Part shown: positions 10,066-19,744 of the stretch, in pieces
How positions within the stretch are numbered: position 1 is the first letter of the stretch
Layout of the letters: each line of letters opens with the position of its first letter
NCBI GenBank assembly: GCA_030272585.1
Contig: BSYQ01000001.1
Coordinates: 10,617,001 to 10,681,000 of the forward strand
Length of the DNA stretch: 64,000 nucleotides
Source: Bryopsis sp. KO-2023
Lineage: Eukaryota > Chlorophyta > Ulvophyceae > Bryopsidales > Bryopsidaceae
Direction: 5' to 3'
Made by a program: the position numbers and the translations under genes
The notes under the pieces: generated by a model
The model's input: the letters and a program-made list of their open reading frames with translations, nothing else
Databases searched by the model: none
Told to the model about the DNA's origin: nothing

Positions 10066-10281
10066 CCCTAGCGCCACAGCGCATCAAACCCTTGTTCCTG
10101 TCGACGTGTCACTATTCACTAGGAATTCACACATCTCCTTGCCACCTCAACTGTGAACGTGCCCCTATTCCACGAGAACTCACACGTCCAATTGACAACT
10201 CGACTTTGATGGCTGCCACATCATCATCCATCAAACTCCATCGAGCTTGGTTGTAGTCGTGACTCCAAGGGTGTCGCACTA

Positions 10282-10440
10282 CTGCACCTCTGCACCTCTG
10301 CACCTCTGCACCTCTGCACCTCTGCACCGCTGCACCGCTGCACCTCTGCACTGCTGCACGCTGCATCCACCGCTGCACGCTGCACCGCTGCACGCTGCAC
10401 TCCTACACGCCGCACTCTCGCACGCTGCTCCTACACGTTG
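10282..10440. repeat. 9-bp minisatellite in the LTR (CTGCACCTC type)
   Basis: About 15 imperfect 9-bp units (CTGCACCTC, CTGCACCGC and variants) sit in U3. The same array is at 18727-18885. It generates long spurious open frames of repeating Gln-Arg-Cys-Arg-Gly-Ala-Glu on the minus strand. Confidence 0.9.
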
Positions 10441-10531
10441 CACTCTTGCAACCTTCCCTTTTTCAGCTGCAGGAAGCATGGCAACTACTCTTGTAGTTCC
10501 AGCTCGAGTGCTGCGATAACCAACCGTTACA

Positions 10532-11083
10532 TTCCTCCCCACCAGGTTGGCAGTAAGTTCCAACACTGCCGTGGAGAGCATGTCTCAAATAAAACCCGTT
10601 GCATAAAGTATCACAATCCATAAGGCATCTCACAATCCAAATCAGAATATCTTTCAGTGTCCAAACACGAAAAGAGTACGAGACTGGCATAATATTTTCT
10701 TTCGCTTTGTCCATAAAATCGAGAAAATCATCTCTCTATTTCAAACTGAAACTGAAAATGAAAAACATCTGGCTGAAAAGAAAATCCTTTAACATTCAGA
10801 AAATCATCTTGTATCACTCCAGAAATATACTTCTGTCCATCAAGTATTCCACCAATGTTTTCCTTTGCTCATATATATCTTTTCTCAAACCAGGTGAAAG
10901 GACAACTAATCATGCTCTTTCTTTGAACCATTCATTCACCTCCAAGTCACTGAATAATCTTTTGAAAAATCAGCATTCTTTTTTTATTTTATTTCTTTCA
11001 AATCTCTCTTCCGCACACTGAAATATCCTCTCTTTGCTCTTGAGTTTCCAGAGCTCCTCTTCTTGCAATATTTGGATTGCTGC

Positions 11084-11115
<32 letters not shown>

Positions 11116-14100
11116 TTGCTGCATCTAACGCAACCTCGTTTATCATCACTTGAGACTCCCATGGATTGCTGCTGCTGCACCATGCTGCAGCCTGATTTGT
11201 CTCCACTAGAGACTCTCCAGTTTGTCACATTCCAGCTTCACTTAATTCCTTGGCTTCTGATCTCTTGATTCGACAGCGCATAAGCTTTTATGGAGTCCCG
11301 CTGTTTGCTTTCCCGAACTGCAAGTTTCTTCACCTCGATTGCACTCCAGAATTTCTGCAATGCAGTCTCCATCATCAAGCTTTCTCCAGAATTTCTGCAA
11401 TGCAGTCTCCATCATCAAGCTTTCTCCAGAATTTCTGCACTTCCATTCTCCAGAATTTTTGCATTTCCAGAATCCAGAATTCTTGCACTTCAATACTCCA
11501 GAATTTCTGCACTTCCATCGCACTCCAGAATTTCTGCGATGTACTCTCCTTAATCCACGCTTATTGCAACATGTTCCACTGCTGTCGAATTTTGACAACC
11601 TCTTGATACTTCAAGAACATCAGAAGCAATGTTCAGAGAAGCATATTGTTCTCCACAATATGTTCTAACCTCCAACAAAGTTCGAGATATCCGAAACATT
11701 CATTTGAATCAGTTTCATGTCAACGAACTGATTCGATTCTCAGCACTTCAATAGAAACATCCAGTTGGTTCCATTGCCCTCAAGGGCTACCAGAAAATTA
11801 ACCAACTCTGTCCACTATTCTTCCCTCTCTGGAATTATGTGCTCCCACCAACGAGGCACCTGAAAATAAAATAAAATATCCAAGGGTTGCTCTCATGTTT
11901 TCTTTTTTTCTTTGTTTTTTTTTTTTTTTTACTTGTGCTCCCTTCATTGGGGCACCAAATGAATGCCTGAAAATTTCCATAGCATTTTTTCCCTTCAGAA
12001 ATTTTGCTGCCTTCTGTGGGTATCCACAAAATATTCACTCTCACTCTGTTCCTTCCCTTTTCTTTCATTCCATACTCTCTCGTTCCCCATTCATCAAGCC
12101 CCACTGTTCCAAGTGGAACTCAAAATCATATGTTCTTTTTTTCAGTCATCAAGCCTCACTGTCCCAAGTGAGACTCAACATCAGATGCTCAAAACAACAT
12201 CAGCCCCGAGACTGATGTCCCAAAAATAAACCATACACTTGCTGCACTAAACTCGTGTTGAAAAACCCGCTGAAAGCCCCCTCCCCACCAGCTTTAGGCA
12301 GTCCCTTGCCTAACAATAGGATTCAAAACTGAGTGAGGGGCAATCAATGTTGCCACGAGTGATCACAACGATATAAACAATCATCAATATCGAAGGGAAT
12401 GTTCAGAAACAAACCACACGCACGGCATTGCACCGCCGTCTTGTGCAACGGAGATAAGGAAGCAATATACTCAGGGAGATTGAGTAGAAGCTTTTTGTGA
12501 TTCTTCAGTGAGGAATCTTCACTTCAGTGGCAGTGGATCTCGCCATTCCTCTGAACCTCCAGGCACATGCAAGCCTTGCATGTTCGTCTTCCAAGGTAAT
12601 CCAATTCCGTTCTCCGTATCGATTGTAGCACAATCGTTGCATTCACAGTGTTGTATTCTTGAACATCTTCACTGAGCTTGGGAAAATCTGACATCACCAA
12701 TGGTGATCCACCATTCACTTTGCTGCTAATGGCCTGCAGCCAGTCAAAGCGATAACAAGGTGTACGTGCGCTCCTTCAGTCTTGAGCTCACGGGATGTAA
12801 GACAAATCCCATATATTTATAAATATAGTTCACGCCACCATATTGCCTTCAAGAGGAGCTCCACATAGCTCTACTCTCTTTGCAATCTTCCTACTCTGAA
12901 GTCATGGGGGAAACTCTCTCAACCCCTACGTGAAACACAGGTACGGTTGTAACACTACGGGAGCTACCCGTTTGACGCTAAAGTGTTTGTGTGGATTATA
13001 TCCAAGCGCCGTTGACGTCTTATGGGTGCTTCTCCAAGAGGCGGCGACAAACGTTCGACCGCTTATTGAAGGTATCCAATAATTCTTGAAATCTGGAGGG
13101 GCCCTCCGTCGAGTCGGCTCTCCTCAAACCTTCTACAGGTGGCTCAAGGTTCTAGTCGTGCACTGACCTTAGGTGGCCCATATAGCTCTTCCTAAGCTTC
13201 GCAATTGGTTCAGAATTGGGAGGGAACCCATCCCCACTTCCCTTTTCTTGGTGACAAATGGCCTATGGCTCTTTCTGCCCCCTCAATTGCGTTACAAGTG
13301 GCCCAAGGCTCGCTTGTTCTTTGTGCGTTCTTGCTTGTCTCAACTCCTTGAAACTTGGTACAGGCGGCCTAGCCTGAGCACTTTCTCATTCATCAAGGGG
13401 ATCTCTCGCTCAACCCCTTTTTTTCTCCGCGGCTGCACCACAAGTCCTGAGAGTGGCCAAAGGCACTTCTCTCCTTGTTATCATAGAAACTTTGTCCTCC
13501 GTCTCTTTCTTCAATCCCGCCACCAGTCCTGAGAGTGGCCAAAGGCACTTGTCTCTGAGCGGTCGGGTTGTTTCTCCATATGTATTTTACTGTTCATGCT
13601 TAATTGCTCTCGCGTCGCTCCATGTCCGCGATAGTATCATCTCTCTCGGCATGCAGTTGCATTCTTGCCACAAATAATAGTGGGTGTTCTCTTATAGAAC
13701 TCCATAGCCAATGCTTTTGGCTGCAACTCTTGATGCTCCTTTGTTGTGGGCTGTGGCATCAGCCCCTCTTTTCCAACTCCTTGTTGTCAGTTGCTGCATC
13801 AGCACCTCAGTCAAATCCTTGCTATAGGTTGCTGCATCAACACCTTGTCCAAATCCTTGCTTTGGTTGCTGCATCAGCACCTTGTCCAAATCCTCGCCTT
13901 GGTTGCTGCATCAGCACCTTGTTCAAATCCTTGCTGCAGCTTGCTGCAGCTCTTGTTTCCACATTCAAGATCTCTTCTTCACATAGTAATAGGTGCAAAT
14001 CCTGGCTGCGGCACACACACCGGACCAGTCCAGGCTGCACATCAGCCAAAGATGCCATGTGCTGATCTCTTAGCAACTCAAAACTGAGCTTTGAACTGAG

Positions 14101-17100
14101 TATGTCTTGGGATGCCTCCCACATAAAACTCACTCTAGCCATCTCCAGCGGCTGTTGCTTTCACTCTCTCGCACTCGCAATTTTCCTGAAATTCTCAGGT
14201 TGCAGCAATGATCCACACCACAGTGGACAACATCAGCTTACCAAGCATGATTCATCACCGGGCTGGACCATCCACAGTATGCCCTCTTCTTTCCACACAT
14301 CTGTGTTGGGGCCTTAAGTCTCGGCAAGGGTGAAAAGACAACTTCAGCAACCTTGAGCTTGCATCATAATGCACCAAAGCTCGCATCTTCTTCCGATGTC
14401 CTTCTGACTCAGAAGTTCTGAGGTGGACACCATAAACCTTTGGCTGCTTCACCACCAGAAATCTTTGATGCCACTGGTTGCTCTCACCACCGTGAATACA
14501 ATCATCTTTTTGTGTCGTTGGCAGAAACGGTATCGATATATTCTTGGGCTGCGATCCACTTGGGTCTCTTGCTCAAGCTGTTGGCCCTCATACATCAGCT
14601 CATATCAACATGAGCCGGCAGTTCACAAGTTCCTTGAACTGTCGATTTTTCTGGCCATTTTCCTTTAGCAACTGGGGTATTCTTGGCCTTGCTGTAGCCA
14701 CTCCTTTCACCTCCAGTTTATTTGCCACCAGAGGTGTTGCCTTTAGTATAAGCAACCCTCTACCACTGGTGCAAATACAAATTCGAATCAACTGATTCGC
14801 AAGCTTGATATCCTCTTGTATCTCCAGAAGTCTCACAACATTCTGTCATAAACAACAGCCGGATCGCAATCGTTTCTCCAATCCTCGTTCTCCACCTCAT
14901 AGACTTTTCTATCCCATCCAGATGTGGGGACATGTGCCCTTCTTTTTCTTGAAGAGACCTTCCTTTCTTAGGTCAACCTCAGCCCTCCTTGGCTGGTGCA
15001 CACAAACTTGATCCTCCTTAATATCATCCACCAAATCATGGTCCTTGACTGGATTTCAATGCACAGCCCATGTATTTTCCAGAGCTGTCATTCAACACAA
15101 GCTTTCAAAAATCCTTTACCATTTTCCACCACATCGGACTCCAATATAGTTCCATTATCAACAATATCAAACCAGAAAACTCCACAGAGAGATTTCTGCC
15201 TAAAACACCTTTCACATGACCCGAAACCTTCAAAAGAAAATCATTTTCCTCCTGAAATTTCCATCAGTAATCAGATCATTCCTCTTTTTTTTTTTTTTTC
15301 TCATATGAAATAAATGCATGAAAGAGATTAATCCCCTGATCACTTCTTTTCTTCTCAGTTCATCAACCATTCAGAAATTTGTATTTGCTATCCAAATTTT
15401 GCAGCAAGTGGCGAAAAGGTGTCTCTTTCTTCCCATTTCTGTGGGTATAATCAAATGCAAAAAGAGAAACAAATACTCTGCCTTGATTTCTAAAAATCTG
15501 TCCATTTCTGCATCGAATTTCGAAAAGACCAATGCATTCATTCAATCTGATGACAATACCACCAAACTCATCTCAAACTCTTGAAGAAGAGGTTCAGCAT
15601 CAGCAAGTCATGTCCTCTGACTCCTACTGCTGGATAAACATGAGTCACTTTGCATCCAATGGGTGCTCTCTTGCTGCAACTCTTGTATTGCAGCAATATC
15701 CCAGGGAAGATCATTCTTTGCTTTGTAGCACACTCAGAAATATTACTCAACAGCTCCTGTGGCATTTGTTGCATGTCCCCTTGAGTAATAATGATCTTCT
15801 TCCACTTGATGTGCATCCTCTTGTGCAAGTGTAGATGGTATTGACTCAGCATTTCGATGTGATCTTCTCCACATCAGTAACTCTGATATTTGCCTTGGCA
15901 TTCGTTGCAATATTTGCCATATCATACACTCCAATGTATGTTGCAGTCAATGTGATACACATTGGCTGTATTGTTTCATGTGTTCATGTAAACAACACGT
16001 CATGGCTGCGGCATGTTCAACTCAGTTCGAACTGCGAAATCTGCTGGCAGTAGATGCTGCAGTCAATATGAATTCGTTGTGGTATCCCCAGATGCACCCG
16101 AGGTAACATCCATTCTTGATCGCACGCTTGATCCCAGTGGGTATCACATATAGTGCTTCAACAGCATCCTCGTTCAAGAGGTTCTCTCGTGTGTGTCGGT
16201 GCGCTACCTCAACCACAGTCTCATCATTGACTTCATTATCATTCGCACTTGTTCCGTTCACTGTGTTGTCGTCGATGCCAACTTCGATGTATGTCTGCAA
16301 CATTAACAATCGAATTGATTGCAACATTCGTTGGGGCTCTCTTGTCTTTGCTGCCCTCATTTGTGCCAGTTGCGGCAATGCCTCCAACTGTAACACCTTG
16401 ACGACTGCATTCCTTGCAGTCACGCTTCTCACCCTCTCTGAGAATCGTCTCATCAAAACTCTCACGCTGCTGTTGCTTGGCTTATCAGCCCGGCATCACT
16501 TGCAGGTGATGCGGAGTGTTTTGCTTGGCGCCTGGTCACACTTCTCTCCTCAGAGGTCGAAATCCAAACTTGCATAGTCTTCTGGAGTTAGCCTTTGCGC
16601 TTGTGTAACTCCAAACTGGCGCACTTTGATGCAGTTCGCTTTTGCACATGGCTCACTTTCTTTGACGCCATCACTGGTGCGCGTCAGATTCATTTCTCCA
16701 CGCACAAGCTGCTCAAGTCTTTGCCAAAAGCGCTCACATAGCGTCAACACAGTCGACTGCACATTCCACCTTCAAGAGGTGTGGCTCAGTTCAGTGATCT
16801 TCGAAACATAGCACAATAGAAGACTTGTCGATGCCTCTGAGTAGTTGTCTAGTTCGACCAACTATTTTCGACAATCCTTTTGCTCCATCGCCATGCAATC
16901 AGCGCCTCAGGCTATCAGTAGCAACTGTGGCGTCGCGCTGTAACCGTTCGATCATCATTCGATCGAATTGCCTTTGTCGATTCGTCCTGCACATTGCGCA
17001 GCTACTGCAACATGCTGCTTTCATGTGCTGGAACCTTTCCCAATCATGCGGATGCTTCGCGTGCGTTCTCAGGGCGTTGCACTCTTGTCAGTGCCCAAAC

Positions 17101-18365
17101 GCCTTCTGTAACTTCGTCTTTTCGCGTCCGAGGCGAGGCTTGCGCCTGCCACTTTCTTCCGTCGTTGCGCTTCCATCGCAACATTTGCATTTGCTGTAAT
17201 CGCAATGTGCTGCATCATGCATCCTGCATGTAGCTTTCAATGCATCCCCTTCTTTGGGATTGCGTCTGTGTCTCCACAATCGCTTTGTGTTCCTGCAGGT
17301 TCGTCTGCATTCTCCACACCAACGATATCGAACTCACCTCCCAAGGAGGTTTGCCCTGTTGTGCGTAGTCTCCTGGACGTGGTAGAACAAAACGACCAGC
17401 CAGTGAGGTTGCTCTGGAGTGTTCGACTCCCTCTCTGGTACTCAAGCAAAACCTCATGGACCTGGCGCACGATAGCGACCAGCCAATAGGTGCTTCCAGA
17501 GGGTCCAACGATCACTCTAGTCCTTAAGCGAGGCCTGAACAGCCGCTTTTCCGTTTTGCCTTGTCGGGATCCTCAAGGAGGAAAACCCTTAGATCTTAGG
17601 TTACCCTAGCAGGGGTTAGATCTTTCGCTTGTCAGCCTTGCGCTGATCCCAGCGACTGGGTGGGCGCTCTCTAGCGACCCACGCGACTTAGACGAGCCAG
17701 TCTCTTGGAGTTGATTGCTGTCAGAAAAGGGGGGTCGTCGCTGACGACTAGTCATGGTACGACCTCTGCCCCCAAAACTTCGCAGGCTCCAGTTGTTCCT
17801 GCTGACACGAAAGCTAGCTCACACTGTGCAGTCGTTCCTCACGATCTGCGACTCTCTTGCTGGGTCACACTGCGCAGTCGTTCCCCACGACCTGCAACTC
17901 TCTTGGAAGGTCACACTGTTGGGCTTCCACGAACTTGCGCTGCCATGCTCATACGTCACTTTTACTTAGTGCAGCCTTGGTCAAGTCTCTTCGTCGTTCA
18001 ACGAACTCGAACACCAATAGTCGGAGACGACAGGTTCGGCCCTGGGCCGTCTTCTTTGTCGTCCTCGCTGGCGATCACCTTTTCAAGGCTTCTTCAAAGC
18101 ACGCTTTCGATGGCACCACCATCACCACTGCAGATCGCTTTCCCCACCCTAGTCCAAAGGGTCGACAGTGGTGGGTAACCTCTTTTCTTTGCAACGCTGC
18201 TCTTCTCCAGCGTCTCAGTAGTCCATACTTCCGTAGCTTCCATAGCTGCTCGCGTTCTGCTCTTGTGGTAGCTTCCATTAGCGCTGCTCTCAGACCCCTT
18301 ACTCCACTTTGCCACACAGGGTCGCACAATAAGTAACACTTATTGCGCCTTCGCTCCGAAACCAA
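10532..18365 (-). other. Interior of the non-coding LTR element: no genes, several short tandem repeats
   Basis: No conserved protein is visible in either strand. Local repeats are: a CTG/CAG run (about 11078-11121); a 40-bp unit present 2.5 times (11344-11440) followed by shorter spaced CCAGAATTTCTGCA-like units up to about 11540; and a roughly 38-bp unit with GTTGCTGCATCAGCACC repeated about four times (13790-13930). Composition shifts along its length (AT-rich to about 12500, more GC-rich after 16800), which suggests captured sequence of mixed origin. Confidence 0.7.
18353..18364 (-). other. Primer-binding site of the non-coding element
   Basis: On the minus strand TGGTTTCGGAGC lies one base inside the right LTR. 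It would pair with the 3' end of a tRNA ending GCTCCGAAACCA. The same 12-mer serves B, D, C1, F and G. Confidence 0.85.
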
Positions 18366-18976
18366 TGAAACGAGGCTACTTTTTTCAAGGTCCCCTCGCC
18401 CTCCTAGAGGAGGACGAGTGCCTTCCTCAAGCGTCTCGTTAGATAGAACTTCCTTACAAGAATAAAGTTATAAAGAAGATACAACGACCTTTTCCTTCCA
18501 CACTCTTATACCCTAGCGCCACAGCGCATCAAACCCTTGTTCCTGTCGACGTGTCACTATTCACTAGGAATTCACACATCTCCTTGCCACCTCAACTGTG
18601 AACGTGCCCCTATTCCACGAGAACTCACACGTCCAATTGACAACTCGACTTTGATGGCTGCCACATCATCATCCATCAAACTCCATCGAGCTTGGTTGTA
18701 GTCGTGACTCCAAGGGTGTCGCACTACTGCACCTCTGCACCTCTGCACCTCTGCACCTCTGCACCTCTGCACCGCTGCACCGCTGCACCTCTGCACTGCT
18801 GCACGCTGCATCCACCGCTGCACGCTGCACCGCTGCACGCTGCACTCCTACACGCCGCACTCTCGCACGCTGCTCCTACACGTTGCACTCTTGCAACCTT
18901 CCCTTTTTCAGCTGCAGGAAGCATGGCAACTACTCTTGTAGTTCCAGCTCGAGTGCTGCGATAACCAACCGTTACA
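18366..18976 (-). repeat. LTR (5' LTR in element sense) of the non-coding element
   Basis: A 611-bp direct copy of 9921-10531 with no difference seen by eye. The target duplication CCACC follows at 18977-18981. Confidence 0.92.
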
Positions 18977-18981
18977 CCACC

Positions 18982-19176
18982 TAAGGCGAAAATCATGAAA
19001 ACTCTCCCAGCTCCTTCGGTGCTTTCGAAACTTCGGAACTTCGAAACATCGTTGCTCAAAGGAACCTCCAAGATCGTAATTCGCCCACCGACAGAGTTGC
19101 CGGAAAAACTGCCGGAAAAACCTAGTTCCAGAACAGGAAAAACACTCGACCGGGACGCCGACCCAGCTACTCTCCA
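18982..19176 (+). pseudogene. Third ORF of element A, piece 2 of 3
   Basis: It continues the frame of 9727-9920 once the non-coding element is removed (CC|T, Lys-Ala-Lys-Ile). The peptide is Pro/Lys-rich with two LPEK repeats. It is cut after CA of a glutamine codon by element B at 19177 and resumes at 29285. There is no recognisable domain. Confidence 0.65.
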
Positions 19177-19599
19177 TGTTAGTCTTTTAGCGCTATACGA
19201 GGTAGTTTGGGATAGAGCCGAGGGTGGCTGACGCATGTGGGTTCACGAGTAAGACAGATTAGACCCAGAGTTTGGGGCATGCGTCAGCGTACTACACTTA
19301 GGGGTACTTAAGAGGCCCACTCGTTGTTTTGACACTCATAGTTACTTTGTAAGAACTCGGGATTCGTGGGATTGGTGTGTTCCCGCTTGTGTGTGTGTTT
19401 GTGTGTGTGTGTGTGTTAAGTGTTTGCCTGACGCAATCACTTCCCAACCCAAGTGCTCTAGTAGCGTTCACAACCGCGCTAGCTAGAGAGTTGTCTAAAG
19501 CAACAAACCCCACAAGTATACTTGCGTTAGCCAGCAAGTTATCACGAATCCAACCAACACAGCCGACCACTATTGCGTCACCCACAAGCTTCACTATCA
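19177..19599 (+). repeat. 5' LTR of element B
   Basis: It starts TGTTAG and ends ACTATCA. It contains an 11-bp inverted pair GCTGACGCATG/CATGCGTCAGC (19227-19237, 19278-19288) and a (GT)n tract near 19389-19416. There is no classical TATA box; GTACTTAAGAGG (about 19306-19317) may serve. Confidence 0.95.
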
Positions 19600-19601
19600 A
19601 T

Positions 19602-19613
19602 TGGTTTCGGAGC
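19602..19613 (+). other. Primer-binding site of element B
   Basis: TGGTTTCGGAGC starts two bases inside the 5' LTR. Confidence 0.85.
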
Positions 19614-19744
19614 GAGGCAAGAACTTTAAGTTCTTGAGATCGAAACTTGTGAACGTGGCGCAACAAACGTTTTTGTTTGTTTGTTTGGTAGAGAGAAACT
19701 CCAACCGTGGTTGTTGAGTACTCCCAAATAGTGGCTGAGAGACC

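Larger units (their letters stand above)
9921..10531 (-). repeat. LTR (3' LTR in element sense) of the non-coding element
   Basis: This is a direct copy of 18366-18976. Read on the minus strand it starts TGTAACGG and ends CGTTTCA. It contains a minisatellite (10282-10440) in U3 and a TATA-like TATAAG (plus 10060-10065) beyond it. Confidence 0.92.
9921..18976 (-). mobile_element. Large non-coding LTR retrotransposon (LARD-like), complete
   Basis: The two LTRs are 611 bp each (9921-10531 and 18366-18976) and look identical by eye. Termini are TG...CA, with a 5-bp target duplication CCACC at 9916-9920 and 18977-18981. Orientation is minus: the primer-binding site lies next to the right LTR (18353-18364) and the purine-rich tract (GGTGGGGAGGAA on the minus strand) next to the left LTR at about 10532-10545. 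The 7.8-kb interior has no recognisable gag or pol, and its longest open frames are under 160 codons. It must rely on proteins of an autonomous element; the shared primer site makes B-, C- or G-type elements candidates. It splits the third ORF of element A. Confidence 0.9.

Noticed and set aside
10127..10581. Open frames on the minus strand with repeating Gln-Arg-Cys-Arg-Gly-Ala-Glu units (also 18572-19236)
   Set aside because: They are translations of the 9-bp LTR minisatellite, which is open in several frames because 9 is a multiple of three.
10532..18365. Host genes inside the non-coding element (several frames of 90-160 codons)
   Set aside because: No recognised domain, no consistent coding composition, and frames overlap on both strands; low complexity explains the longest ones.
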